A stretch of 64,000 nt of DNA from Marinomonas colpomeniae. Lineage in GTDB: Bacteria; Pseudomonadota; Gammaproteobacteria; Pseudomonadales; Marinomonadaceae. The DNA lies in the NCBI RefSeq assembly GCF_014803385.1, contig NZ_JACYFC010000004.1, positions 372,001 through 436,000 on the forward strand. Direction: 5' to 3'. Shown one piece after another: positions 1 to 8,764 of this stretch. Every line of letters begins with the position of its first letter. Position 1 is the stretch's first letter. The notes under the pieces were generated by a model. That model worked only from the letters and a program-made list of their open reading frames with translations, was not told the DNA's origin and ran no database searches. A program made the translations under genes and the position numbers.

Positions 1-447
1 GGTGAAAACAGACATGACATCAGGTCGATCTAAGTAATACGTAATGTGACGAAAACCTTCTGCCTCACACTGAGTACAAAACATAGACGAAGAACGATAA
101 AGTCCTTCTAAACGAGTGTTATTTTGCGGCTCGATTAATGTTTCACAAGTTAAAACAAACTCATCCGCTGTCGCGGTAATGATAAGCTTACCTTCGCTTA
201 TGCGGTACTCTTCTGGTGGTAACGCATAATCGTCCATTGCAAGACCAATCAGTTTAACGTCTTCTCCACCGTCTAAAACCAATGGCTCAGTAGATTTACC
301 TGATGCAGGGTTACGACGCATGTGTAAACGAGATGTCACTACGGTAGTGGTTTCGTCTAGATCAAAGGTAAGCTCAGTTTTATCAATTAGAAAAGGAGGA
401 ACTTTATAATCTTTTAAATATATCGTTGAAGGCTGACTCTCTTTCAT
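1..447 (-). CDS. pepN: Aminopeptidase N, N-terminal part (gene runs off the left edge)
   Basis: The first 149 codons are inside the window; the rest lies before position 1. I translated this stretch directly. It starts MKESQPSTIYLKDY and ends in a segment holding CTQCEAEGFRHITYYLDRPD, the highly conserved N-terminal substrate-groove region of gammaproteobacterial PepN (M1 family zinc aminopeptidase, cytosolic peptide turnover). The zinc-binding HExxH site is expected outside the window, so catalysis cannot be checked. The ATG at 447 has a good Shine-Dalgarno upstream (AGGAGAG). The DUF2797 gene upstream ends 10 bases before this start, so the two are probably cotranscribed. Confidence 0.95.
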   Translation of the reverse strand, partial: MKESQPSTIYLKDYKVPPFLIDKTELTFDLDETTTVVTSRLHMRRNPASGKSTEPLVLDGGEDVKLIGLAMDDYALPPEEYRISEGKLIITATADEFVLTCETLIEPQNNTRLEGLYRSSSMFCTQCEAEGFRHITYYLDRPDVMSVFT

Positions 448-457
448 CTCTTCTCTC

Positions 458-1282
458 CTAAAATGTCAATGTCGCTTGGTAACTCGTGTACTTGCGAATA
501 TTTATTACCCCAGTATCTAATATCCAATATTGGCCTTTAATCCCCATTAAAGTCCCTTCAATGAGCGGTGTTTTCTCGGCGTTAATACTGGTTATCTTGG
601 TGGGATATTCTAAAACGGGATAATTGAATTCGTGTGTTTCATTTTCATCAGATAAATCGGTAATAGATTGCAGGCCAAACTCATGCTGCAAGGCATCTAG
701 GCCTTCATAAAGCTGGCCGATCAAGCGTTCTTGTTCTCGTTCAAGATCCATAACGATAGAAGAACCCTTCAACATGTTGCGCCAGTTTGTTTTATCCGCT
801 ACTTCAGATTTAAACAAGGTTTCAACTAGGCCAGACATTCTTCGAGTATTGACTCGAAATAAAGGTCGGGCTTGGGTAGCGCCTTGATCTATCCAACGTG
901 TAGGCAGCTGAGTACCTCGAGTGATACCCACTTTTAATGCAGAAGAGTTTGCTAAATAAACATAATGGCTTTGCATACAGAACTGTTCAGCCCACTCAGG
1001 CTCACGACACGTCCCTAAATGGAAATGGCATTTCTCTGGGCTCATCATGCAAGTATCGCAAGCGGCCAACTTTCTAAAACAATTAAAGCAGTAACCTTGG
1101 CTAAAAGATTTCTTAGTGACTTTTCCACAATTCGTACAATGAATCGTACCGTCTATGTGTAAAGAGACCTTTCTTCCTAATAAATCATTTACTGCAACAC
1201 GTTGATTCCCAAGGTCTAGATAATATTGAACATTATTATCTATTACTTCGGTCGACATTTTTTTGAGGCTACCTTGTAACAT
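458..1282 (-). CDS. DUF2797 family cysteine-rich protein
   Basis: About 274 residues, matching what I recall of the DUF2797 family; biochemical role unknown. The N-terminal half carries paired cysteines in zinc-ribbon style: HCTNCG near 49-52, YCFNCF near 65-68, CDTC near 75-78, and single cysteines near 85 and 92. Next comes a stretch with YVYLANSSALKVGITRG (about 108-123), which recalls the core of GIY-YIG-like folds; that likeness is my inference. I prefer the ATG at 1282 because AAGGGA lies eight bases upstream and the ATG overlaps the yeaC stop by one base (TGATG). An internal ATG at 1258 is the alternative. It lies between yeaC and pepN in an apparent operon. Confidence 0.8.
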   Translation of the reverse strand: MLQGSLKKMSTEVIDNNVQYYLDLGNQRVAVNDLLGRKVSLHIDGTIHCTNCGKVTKKSFSQGYCFNCFRKLAACDTCMMSPEKCHFHLGTCREPEWAEQFCMQSHYVYLANSSALKVGITRGTQLPTRWIDQGATQARPLFRVNTRRMSGLVETLFKSEVADKTNWRNMLKGSSIVMDLEREQERLIGQLYEGLDALQHEFGLQSITDLSDENETHEFNYPVLEYPTKITSINAEKTPLIEGTLMGIKGQYWILDTGVINIRKYTSYQATLTF

Positions 1283-1560
1283 CAAATTTTTCCCTTAGGA
1301 CTATCAACCCATTTAATCGTTTCATGCTCATTCGTTGAAGTTTTACTCTCACACGCATCATGGACTTTAGTGTCTATATAGCCGACTCGGTCTTTCTCTG
1401 TTTTGTTGCTGTAGTCGTAAGTAATAACAGCTTGTAGACATAACTCTGTTTGTTCTTCTGTTAAACGTACACCATTAGGCCATTTACCCAGTTCTACAGC
1501 TTGCTTTAAGCTCGTATAAACTTCTGGTGACATGTTGTCGATCATTTCTTTAAAATTCAT
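1282..1560 (-). CDS. yeaC: YeaC/DUF1315 family protein
   Basis: A 92-residue soluble protein of unknown function. Its first half (MNFKEMIDNMSPEVY..., then AVELGKWPNG and LTEEQTELCLQAV) matches E. coli YeaC as I remember it, which is the DUF1315 family. The C-terminal third is polar and lacks a recognised motif. It overlaps the start of the DUF2797 gene by one base, suggesting translational coupling and one transcript yeaC-DUF2797-pepN. The family assignment is confident; no function can be inferred from the sequence. Confidence 0.85.
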   Translation of the reverse strand: MNFKEMIDNMSPEVYTSLKQAVELGKWPNGVRLTEEQTELCLQAVITYDYSNKTEKDRVGYIDTKVHDACESKTSTNEHETIKWVDSPKGKI

Positions 1561-1597
1561 GGGATACTCTCATCTAACGACGCCTACTAAGTGACGC

Positions 1598-2476
1598 TCA
1601 AACATTTTTATACGAACGTATTTTTGCTACAAACCAATAAACCAGACTTAACACCAAACCAGATGCTAAGCCAATGGTATGGGCTGTATTGGCAATACTG
1701 CCTAAACCTATCATTTCAGTCAGCGGTGTATAACCTACGACTAGCCACACCATGAAAAAAATCATTAATGGCTTCCTAATAATTGTTGGCCATTGACGGT
1801 TTAAAATAGGCATGAGCCATGCAAAGCCAATCAAACCGTAAACAACACCTGAAAGACCGCCAAAAAGAGGGTTTCCAGTAATTTCAAATTGTAAAACATT
1901 ACTCACAATTGCGATAAGAGAAACACCCAGTAACCACAAAGACGAGCCAACGATTCGCTCTAAGCGTCGGCCTACATCCCATACCCACAAGACATTAAAG
2001 ACGATATGCATCACACTAAAATGCAACAACGCAGGCGAAAAAAACCGCCAATATTCACCTTTGGTCATTAGTTCAGATAAAGGATAAAAACGAACTTGGT
2101 TACCGATGACCTCAAGTGGACTAATGGTGAAGTATCTTATCTTCATCACGTCCGAATCTAATTGTGTGATAGCCGCGACAATAAGAGCGGCTAAAATGAT
2201 AATGACAGTCGCTGGTGCGCTACGAAATTGACTCATTAGACCCCTTGAATGATTAGGTTCTTGGTTTCTATTAAGATTAACGCGGAGTAATGCTTGAGGA
2301 TCATCTTTCCACGTTTGAATTAATTGCAGCGTTGTTGCTTGGTGTGAGGGGTCTGACAGCCATAGTTCATTCTGGTTTTTATTCATTGTTATTTTATGGG
2401 ATATTTTCAATCGCCATAATGTTTTACTCAGCATCACTGGGTCATCATTTACATCAAATTGATAAACTAAATACAT
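1598..2476 (-). CDS. glpG: Rhomboid intramembrane serine protease GlpG
   Basis: 292 residues, slightly longer than E. coli GlpG. An N-terminal cytoplasmic domain (about 1-85) is followed by six predicted membrane helices. The catalytic serine is Ser209 in GGLSGVVYG and the catalytic histidine is His266 in ANTAHTIGL; the HFSVMHIVFN segment of helix 2 (about 152-160) is also typical. Rhomboids cleave transmembrane segments of other membrane proteins within the inner membrane. The start is the ATG at 2476. It lies 37 bases upstream of yeaC and 42 bases from the nadK stop, all on the minus strand, so it may belong to a longer transcript. Confidence 0.93.
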   Translation of the reverse strand: MYLVYQFDVNDDPVMLSKTLWRLKISHKITMNKNQNELWLSDPSHQATTLQLIQTWKDDPQALLRVNLNRNQEPNHSRGLMSQFRSAPATVIIILAALIVAAITQLDSDVMKIRYFTISPLEVIGNQVRFYPLSELMTKGEYWRFFSPALLHFSVMHIVFNVLWVWDVGRRLERIVGSSLWLLGVSLIAIVSNVLQFEITGNPLFGGLSGVVYGLIGFAWLMPILNRQWPTIIRKPLMIFFMVWLVVGYTPLTEMIGLGSIANTAHTIGLASGLVLSLVYWFVAKIRSYKNV

Positions 2477-2518
2477 AACCTACGCAGCACCTTTTAAACA
2501 AACATAAACAATTAAATT

Positions 2519-3400
2519 TTAAGCACGATAACTGCTTTGCCAGCCTAACTTATCACGACAAACATTATAGAAATCATGATCTTTAGGATGGATCAATCGA
2601 ATATTCCCTGCTTTTTTCGAAATATGAATTTCATCACCAGGCGCAGCAGTAATATTAAGTTGCCCATCACAGCTAACACTTGGGTATGTAAGGTTTGACT
2701 CACACACAACAATACGAATTCGCGCATTCGCATCAATCACAATAGGTCTATTACTTAATGTATGCGGGTGCATAGGCACTAATACCAATGCATCAAGTTT
2801 TGGCAGTAAAATAGGTCCACCAGCAGACAGAGCATAAGCAGTTGAGCCTGTTGGCGTAGCAACAATTAAACCATCGGATTTTTGATTCATTACAAACTGA
2901 TCATCAATAAATAGATCAAAGCGAATCATTCTTGCAGATTTACCTGGGTGTAGAACCAAGTCATTAAGAGCTATTCCCTCACCACTTGGTCGATTTTGAC
3001 GTTTTATTTTAGCCTCAATCATGAAGCGTTTCTCTTCATGGTATTCACCACGAAAAATTGGGTCTAACTCTTCTTGTAAACGATGTGGAGAAATATCTGT
3101 TAAAAAACCTAATGTGCCTCTGTTGATACCTAATACAGGAATATCGTAGTTACAGATCGCACGAGCTGCACCTAAAAAGCTACCATCGCCACCAACTACC
3201 ATGACCATATCACAATGATCACCTAACTCTTTTAGCATGGAAGACGCCACTTTAATACCTGGCATCATCGCCGCTAGCTGACCTTCAAGGACAGGTGCAA
3301 TGTCTTTTTCTTGAAGATACTCCATCAGTTTTTTCACTGTTTCTATAATCTGAGGTTTGTCTAATCGAGCAATAATCCCAACACGTTTAAAAGGACTCAT
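2519..3400 (-). CDS. nadK: NAD kinase
   Basis: 293 residues, the usual length for a proteobacterial NadK, the cytosolic enzyme that phosphorylates NAD to NADP. The diagnostic GGDGS motif is at 70-74, with catalytic Asp72. An ND pair is at 146-147, and the family segment SDGLIVATPTGSTAYALSAG sits at 175-194. The C-terminal beta-rich domain is complete. The ATG at 3400 has only a weak purine stretch upstream. It follows the PLP-enzyme gene after a 148-base gap. Confidence 0.96.
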   Translation of the reverse strand: MSPFKRVGIIARLDKPQIIETVKKLMEYLQEKDIAPVLEGQLAAMMPGIKVASSMLKELGDHCDMVMVVGGDGSFLGAARAICNYDIPVLGINRGTLGFLTDISPHRLQEELDPIFRGEYHEEKRFMIEAKIKRQNRPSGEGIALNDLVLHPGKSARMIRFDLFIDDQFVMNQKSDGLIVATPTGSTAYALSAGGPILLPKLDALVLVPMHPHTLSNRPIVIDANARIRIVVCESNLTYPSVSCDGQLNITAAPGDEIHISKKAGNIRLIHPKDHDFYNVCRDKLGWQSSYRA

Positions 3401-3436
3401 TCGTCATTCTCTTTCGTCTGCCAGTGTAATAAAAAC

Positions 3437-3482
3437 AACCCACTTTGTGATGTTATCGCTTTATTTAGACTTTATGTGGGTT
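3437..3482 (-). terminator. Possible weak terminator downstream of the PLP-enzyme gene
   Basis: On the minus strand, AACCCAC and GTGGGTTG can pair over a long loop and are followed by TTTTTATT. The stem is only 7 bp and the loop about 32 bases, so this is a weak candidate. It sits in the 148-base gap between the ACC deaminase-like gene and nadK. Confidence 0.3.
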
Positions 3483-3548
3483 TTACATAAGTGTCGCAAC
3501 CTTAACATGAAGCCGTCAACTCTCGCCATATGGTTAAAGCTATTCTCG

Positions 3549-4568
3549 TTATGAAGATTGAGTTTCAGACGATGATATAAACGGATTGCTCTCTGAAGGA
3601 TAGCCTCTCCAGCCTTGCAGCCCTCCTGTATGGATAAATAATGTACGGGAATAAGGCCAGATACCCTTTTTAATTGCAGTTAAAATCGCGAACATACTCT
3701 TACAAGTATAAACAGGATCAAGTGCACTACTTGGATTAGCTATTGCAAACTCTTGTATAAAATCCTTTAATGCTTTGCTTTGCTTTGCATAACCACCTTC
3801 ATGACAATCATCATGGAAAAATAATTTTTTTGAACAACTTATTTCAGAAGCACCTATTTCGACTACGTTTTTTTCAATGAGTCGATTAGCTAACTCAATA
3901 ATATCGCCTTCTTGCTCTGCAGCACCTTTTAACGCACTAAAAACATGTAAATCAGGTGCTTTATCATAAGCTAGTAATCCAGCGGCGGTCGTTCCTGTAC
4001 CTGATGATATAACCCATGCGTCGTACTCAGTATCAAGGTGGTAAATACTATCAGCCCAGTCTCGACAACCTAACGCACCTAGGTGTCCACCACCCCCTTC
4101 TGGAATCCAGTAAACATTCTCATAAAGTGTATTGATCATACTGGATACTTCAGAAGATGTTTCTAGCCGATAGTCTGATCTAGAGGATGGCCATAATTCA
4201 ACATCACATTCCACAGCATCTCTTAATGTCGGCGTTAATTGTGGCTGCAACTCGCCACGAACAACCGCAACAGCTTTAAAAGGTAAATTTTTAAGCGTCA
4301 TGGCAAACGCATGAAGATGGTTAGAAAACGGTCCTCCAAATGTTGCAATCACAGTCGCATTACGCTTTCTGGCTTCCTTTAGGTGATACTGAAGTTTGTG
4401 CCATTTATTACCAGGTGCGGTTGCATGCTCTAGATCTCCACGATAAATATCTACTTGATAATCGTGATGAGAAAGACATTGGTAAGATGCAGGTAATATC
4501 ACAGAGTGTATTAATGACACAGATGGACCTAATCGAAGGAAAAGTTGAAGGATACGGTTTCGTAACAA
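3549..4568 (-). CDS. PLP-dependent ACC deaminase / D-cysteine desulfhydrase family enzyme
   Basis: 339 residues. The segment GNKWHKLQYHLKEA (about 53-66) contains the family's PLP lysine, Lys55 by alignment to Lys51 of Pseudomonas ACC deaminase. It is followed by TFGGPFSNHLHA, the Ser/Asn phosphate-site region, and later by a glycine-rich PEGGGGHLGALG. The family includes 1-aminocyclopropane-1-carboxylate deaminase and D-cysteine desulfhydrase, both giving ammonia and a ketoacid. Substrate cannot be read from the sequence; the short insert-free layout resembles bacterial housekeeping members rather than true ACC deaminases. The first 25 residues before LPASYQ look atypical, so the start may be internal. 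It is divergent from the YdiJ-like gene. Confidence 0.85.
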   Translation of the reverse strand: MLRNRILQLFLRLGPSVSLIHSVILPASYQCLSHHDYQVDIYRGDLEHATAPGNKWHKLQYHLKEARKRNATVIATFGGPFSNHLHAFAMTLKNLPFKAVAVVRGELQPQLTPTLRDAVECDVELWPSSRSDYRLETSSEVSSMINTLYENVYWIPEGGGGHLGALGCRDWADSIYHLDTEYDAWVISSGTGTTAAGLLAYDKAPDLHVFSALKGAAEQEGDIIELANRLIEKNVVEIGASEISCSKKLFFHDDCHEGGYAKQSKALKDFIQEFAIANPSSALDPVYTCKSMFAILTAIKKGIWPYSRTLFIHTGGLQGWRGYPSESNPFISSSETQSS

Positions 4569-4752
4569 ACAATATAACCTATTAATAGAACCTTTGTTTA
4601 TCTCAGTGATACATATCTACATCACCGACAAAGTCGGTACTTGCCGTTTAGCAGCCTTAATCTATTATTAAGCATGGTTTGATTTTATAAGTGTCACTTT
4701 CAAGTGCATTTTTTGTTAAAATTCCTACACTCATCATTTATGGACATGAAAC

Positions 4753-6330
4753 GTGATTCCCAAACTTTCCGAAGCGTCACCTTTTCAGGCAAAATACCTT
4801 TCATTTATTGAGCGCCTTAATGCTTCAGGTTTTTCAGGAGACATACATCCAGATTTTACGAATGCGGCGACTCTTTCGATAGATGACCCACTTTATCAAA
4901 CTCTACCTCAGGCGATTATTAGTCCTAAGAGTGAACAAGATATTCGCTCTCTAGTTGAACTATCTGCTTTAGAAGAATTTCAAGATATTGCATTTCTCTC
5001 TAATAGAGCAAAAAACGGTCTATTGATTACAGATGGATTAATCATCGATCTATCCAAACATATGGCCGATAGCAAGCTTGATGCTTCATTGAAGCTCAAT
5101 GTCCATTCGTCAAAAAGAACATTATTGATGAGTGAATGGTTAAGAAGAATAAACCAACAGAAGTTCGACTTAAAAAAAGCCAGTAAAGCGATAAAACGGA
5201 GCCATTATCTAATCAGTTTCTTTCCAAAACTAAAAAACACTATTAGTAAGCGTCGTGGAGATTATGACTTTTCCAACGAAGTCTATGAATCTATGATGAG
5301 TTTCTCTCCCTGCGAGTTTTGCATAGACCAGGGCTCTAGCAATATTGAAATAGAAGCATTTAAAACAAATTTTCTTGAACTTTATCACAGTCGCTATTTA
5401 CGCCCATTTAAAGATTATCTAATTGGCTTTTTAGAATTCATAAGTCCAGTCGCCTCCATATTTCCTAAACCTTATAATTGGATAATGGGTAGTCGCTGGG
5501 TTAACCGTATCAGCAACAAATATCTTGGTTTAAGCAATAGCACCCAGTTTAGTAAACTCAACCTTAAAAAAGAAATGGTACGCCGAGGTATTCGTTTAGC
5601 AACCCCCCTGTCGATTGAGTCTCTTAGTCCAAAAGATCGGCTACGAGCAGTGATTGTGATTCAAGATGTTTACACCAGCTATTTTGAAACAGAATTAGTA
5701 TTAGATACGATGGAAATGTTAAGCCGTTTAGGCTTTCAAGCTTACCTCGCACCCTATACGCCAAATGGTAAACCATTGTATAAACTCGGCTTTATGAAGT
5801 CCTTTAATCGAGCTGCTCGTAAAAATCTTGATATGATACAGAATTTGTCTTTTTACGGATTGCCATTTATCGGTATAGATCCTTCTATGACTCTCACTTA
5901 TCGCTCGGAATACGCTAAAAACTTTAGTACTAGTCGACAAATCCCAACTGTTCATTTTATGCAGGATTGGCTAGCGGGGAAAAAAGAACATTTAATCAAG
6001 CAACCATTGGTTTGTGAAAAATCCACTTACTATTTAATGGCCCATGAATCGGAAAAAACCGATTCGATAACATCAACACAAAATTGGCAAGAAATTTATC
6101 GCATTCTTGGGCTCGAACTGCATATAGAAAAGGTTAATTGCTTTAGTACGATTGACACAAATGAAGGTAAATCGTCTTGGGAAGAAGCAATAGTGAAACA
6201 AGAGCTTCATGATAAACTTGTTGCCACTGGGTACTTTTCCCGAAAACAAGCAAAACAGCTCAACAATGTCGATATCCCTCATCCAGCCCAAATACTATTA
6301 AAGCACTTAAGAGACATACCAATCATTTAA
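4753..6330 (+). CDS. Internally deleted YdiJ-like protein (D-2-hydroxyglutarate dehydrogenase relative without FAD core)
   Basis: 525 residues, about half the length of E. coli YdiJ (1018). Residues 1-104 follow the YdiJ N-terminus (MIPKLSEASP..., LYQTLPQAIISPKS, then IIDLSKHM). The sequence then jumps, at about 105-118, to the segment just after the first Fe-S cluster of YdiJ (RTLLMSEWLRRI). The glycine-rich FAD loop and the whole oxidase domain are missing. The rest aligns through GDYDFSNEV, LELYHSRYLRPFKDYL and YTPNGK to the end. The CxxCxxCxxxCP ligands keep only Cys187 and Cys190, and the CCG motif has become CFS at 463-465. The GTG start matches the YdiJ N-terminus. The frame is open throughout. 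It cannot be an active FAD dehydrogenase; it may be a decaying paralogue or a repurposed scaffold. Confidence 0.85.
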   Translation: MIPKLSEASPFQAKYLSFIERLNASGFSGDIHPDFTNAATLSIDDPLYQTLPQAIISPKSEQDIRSLVELSALEEFQDIAFLSNRAKNGLLITDGLIIDLSKHMADSKLDASLKLNVHSSKRTLLMSEWLRRINQQKFDLKKASKAIKRSHYLISFFPKLKNTISKRRGDYDFSNEVYESMMSFSPCEFCIDQGSSNIEIEAFKTNFLELYHSRYLRPFKDYLIGFLEFISPVASIFPKPYNWIMGSRWVNRISNKYLGLSNSTQFSKLNLKKEMVRRGIRLATPLSIESLSPKDRLRAVIVIQDVYTSYFETELVLDTMEMLSRLGFQAYLAPYTPNGKPLYKLGFMKSFNRAARKNLDMIQNLSFYGLPFIGIDPSMTLTYRSEYAKNFSTSRQIPTVHFMQDWLAGKKEHLIKQPLVCEKSTYYLMAHESEKTDSITSTQNWQEIYRILGLELHIEKVNCFSTIDTNEGKSSWEEAIVKQELHDKLVATGYFSRKQAKQLNNVDIPHPAQILLKHLRDIPII

Positions 6331-6404
6331 TTAATATTACGTACAGCTAAGACTAGAAGATTCGAAATCTTGTTTTTTTACATCACTTTCAGCAAAGGAA
6401 TACA

Positions 6405-7145
6405 ATGAGTCACCAAAATTTATTACATGACAGTGCAGATGAACTCGGTCCAATTCGCGTTTTTGATGATGGCAAATACCGAATTTTATCATTCGCTGAA
6501 GGCGATGAGCAAAGTAGAATTAGAATATCAACACCTCATATCCTTCAGCATGAATATACGCAAGCAATGGTTTTACCTTTAATATTCTGCCAACCTAAAC
6601 GAGTTTGCATTTTAGGACTAGGCGGCGGAACCTTACTTAACGCACTTTACCACTCCATTCCGAGTGTCCAAATTACAGCGGTAGAATTACGTCAAGAAGT
6701 TCTAGATGCAGCGCAGATGTACTTTAAGCTGCCTCAAGGAAAACGCATAACATTAGAAGTTACTAATGCTATTGACTATTTAGAACAAGGCTTACCGAAA
6801 AAAGTCGATCTTTTAATGACTGATATTTATAACACCGACGGTATGGATCGAGCCGTCTTGCAAGAAAGCTTTATAGAGAACTGCGCCAAAAACATCAAAG
6901 ACGATGGTTGGTTGGCATTAAACTGCTGGAATGAACAAAAAGATCATGATGAATTAAACAACCTCATCAAAAAACATTTCATTGACGTTAGCGCCGTTGA
7001 TACAGGTACTGGTAACTGGGTTATTATTGCAGGCAAAAAGAAATGTCATTTGGCAACAAAAGAACGTAAAGCGATCGCTCAAAAAATAGGCCTTCAACTA
7101 GATATCCCTCTCACTAAGTGGTTATCACGATTAACTCCTCTTTAA
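6405..7145 (+). CDS. Spermidine synthase-like SAM-dependent transferase
   Basis: 246 residues with the spermidine-synthase/class I methyltransferase fold. ILGLGGGTLLNALY (about 69-82) is the SAM or decarboxylated-SAM loop. AVELRQEVLDAA (about 92-103) carries the acidic ribose-binding residue. LLMTDIYNTDGM (137-147) takes the place of the catalytic loop that in SpeE reads as D..DP. The missing proline and shortened N-terminal domain suggest a SpeE-like protein of unknown substrate rather than a proven aminopropyltransferase. The ATG at 6405 has AAGGAA upstream. It follows the YdiJ-like gene by 74 bases on the same strand. Confidence 0.75.
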   Translation: MSHQNLLHDSADELGPIRVFDDGKYRILSFAEGDEQSRIRISTPHILQHEYTQAMVLPLIFCQPKRVCILGLGGGTLLNALYHSIPSVQITAVELRQEVLDAAQMYFKLPQGKRITLEVTNAIDYLEQGLPKKVDLLMTDIYNTDGMDRAVLQESFIENCAKNIKDDGWLALNCWNEQKDHDELNNLIKKHFIDVSAVDTGTGNWVIIAGKKKCHLATKERKAIAQKIGLQLDIPLTKWLSRLTPL

Positions 7146-7288
7146 AAATCGTCATCAACCTCATACTGCTCAGCTTATAACTAGGCGAGCAGTAGAAACT
7201 GCCCAACAAAGAAATCTCAAGTCACATTTCTGTAAAGGTACCCACGTAGTATCCGTTTTACCAACTAACTATTAGGTAGAACGTCACA

Positions 7289-8437
7289 ATGGAAAATAAT
7301 CAAGCGGTACTTCCAAACAAAAGTGAATCTCAAAACTATATGCAATGGATAACTGTTGCTCTATTAGTGTATTTATTAATCTGCGCCGTTGGCATGATCG
7401 GTGGTGGTTTTAAAATGGCTGCTGGTGGTCATGCAAAAGAGCTATTTGCTTTTGCTAGCAACCCATTTGCAGGCCTGGTCGTAGGTATTGTCGCCACAGC
7501 ACTGATTCAATCATCTTCAACTGTTACGTCAATCATTGTTGGACTGGTCGCTGGTGGGCTTCCTGTTGAATTGGCCGTCCCTATGGTTATGGGTGCCAAT
7601 GTTGGTACATCTATCACAAATACCATTGTTTCTCTGGGCCACGTTCGTGCTAAAGAAGAATTCCAACGCGCCTTCTCTGCTGCAACGGTACATGATTTTT
7701 TCAATCTACTATCTGTTCTTATATTCTTACCTCTGGAAATGGCCTTTGGTCTTTTAGAAAAAACGGGGGGCTGGTTATCTAGCTTGTTTTACGGTTCTGG
7801 TGATTCATCAATCAAAAGCTTTAATTTTGTCAAAACCGCCACAGCGCCAGTTGTGAACACCGTAAAAAGTGCAACTCATTCCCTAGGTGATCAAATCGGT
7901 GGTATTACGCTTATATTGATTGGTATTGCTTTGATTTTTGTCGCAATCACCATGGTAGGTAAGCTACTAAAGAAACTTATGGTGGGTAAAGCAAAAGACA
8001 TCATGCATACAGCAATCGGCCGAGGCCCTTTGTCTGGAATTATGTCAGGTACTTTGGTCACTGTTTTGGTTCAATCTTCTTCAACAACAACCTCTTTGAT
8101 GGTGCCACTGGCAGGATCTGGTGCATTTAAGCTAAGAGAAATTTATCCCTTTACCTTAGGTGCAAACATTGGCACTTGTGTGACAGCTGTTCTTGCTGCA
8201 ACTGCCGTAACAGGTAATGCTCAAGCCGCACTGCAAATTGCTTTTATCCATCTTGTTTATAACATTTTAGGCGTCGTCGTTATTTATGGCCTTCCCATCT
8301 TACGTAACCTACCTGTCAAAGCTGCAGAAGCTTTAGGTGCGACAGCTGCCGAAAACAAATTTGCGGCTCTTGGCTATATTCTAGGTGTATTTTTTGTCGC
8401 TCCAGCCCTTTGCTTAGGCATTAGCAGCCAACTTTAA
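7289..8437 (+). CDS. nptA: Na/phosphate cotransporter, NptA type
   Basis: 382 residues with many hydrophobic helices. It has the two inverted Na/Pi-cotransport repeats (PF02690 family), each with the signature QSSST: residues 74-78, followed by GANVGTSITNT, and 262-266, followed by GANIGTCVTA. This inner-membrane protein is expected to bring phosphate in with sodium, which fits a marine organism. It has no C-terminal PhoU-like domain, unlike many YjbB-type members, and so resembles the Vibrio NptA type. The ATG at 7289 is preceded by AGGTAGAACG. A small coiled-coil gene follows after 14 bases. No Pho box was confidently recognised in the 143-base gap upstream. Confidence 0.88.
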   Translation: MENNQAVLPNKSESQNYMQWITVALLVYLLICAVGMIGGGFKMAAGGHAKELFAFASNPFAGLVVGIVATALIQSSSTVTSIIVGLVAGGLPVELAVPMVMGANVGTSITNTIVSLGHVRAKEEFQRAFSAATVHDFFNLLSVLIFLPLEMAFGLLEKTGGWLSSLFYGSGDSSIKSFNFVKTATAPVVNTVKSATHSLGDQIGGITLILIGIALIFVAITMVGKLLKKLMVGKAKDIMHTAIGRGPLSGIMSGTLVTVLVQSSSTTTSLMVPLAGSGAFKLREIYPFTLGANIGTCVTAVLAATAVTGNAQAALQIAFIHLVYNILGVVVIYGLPILRNLPVKAAEALGATAAENKFAALGYILGVFFVAPALCLGISSQL

Positions 8438-8451
8438 TTAAGGAGAATTAT

Positions 8452-8676
8452 ATGAGCAATTTACATGTGTTATCGACTGAAAGACTAAATAAGTTAATTG
8501 ATGAAACACAACTCACACTACAAGAACTAAAAGAAGAAGTAGTTCGCCGTGAGCACCTTCAACAAGAACATGAGATCAAAGATTTAGATCATCATATGAC
8601 AAGCGCAGAGTTTAATTTGAATAGCATCAAGAATTTTATTGCCTATCTTCTTGAAGAGTCTAAAAAGAATAAATAG
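8452..8676 (+). CDS. Small coiled-coil protein cotranscribed with nptA
   Basis: 74 residues, highly charged, with no membrane segment or cysteine. The middle (about 14-46) shows heptad-like spacing of leucines with Glu/Lys and is predicted helical, possibly coiled coil. It has an excellent Shine-Dalgarno (AAGGAGAA) seven bases before the ATG and begins 14 bases after nptA, so expression as a real protein is likely. I do not recognise a family. An accessory or regulatory subunit of the transporter is a guess from position only. Confidence 0.7.
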   Translation: MSNLHVLSTERLNKLIDETQLTLQELKEEVVRREHLQQEHEIKDLDHHMTSAEFNLNSIKNFIAYLLEESKKNK

Positions 8677-8690
8677 CACACCTAAGAACA

Positions 8691-8729
8691 AAAAAACCTC
8701 AGTATCTATCAAAATGCTGAGGTTTTTTT
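8691..8729. terminator. Bidirectional terminator between nptA operon and pgm
   Basis: AAAAAACCTCAG and CTGAGGTTTTTT pair to form a GC-containing stem with A and T runs on both sides. It lies between the convergent nptA operon and pgm and can serve both strands. Confidence 0.9.
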
Positions 8730-8764
8730 ATGGTTGAATGCAACTCAAAGCGTCGAAATAAAAA

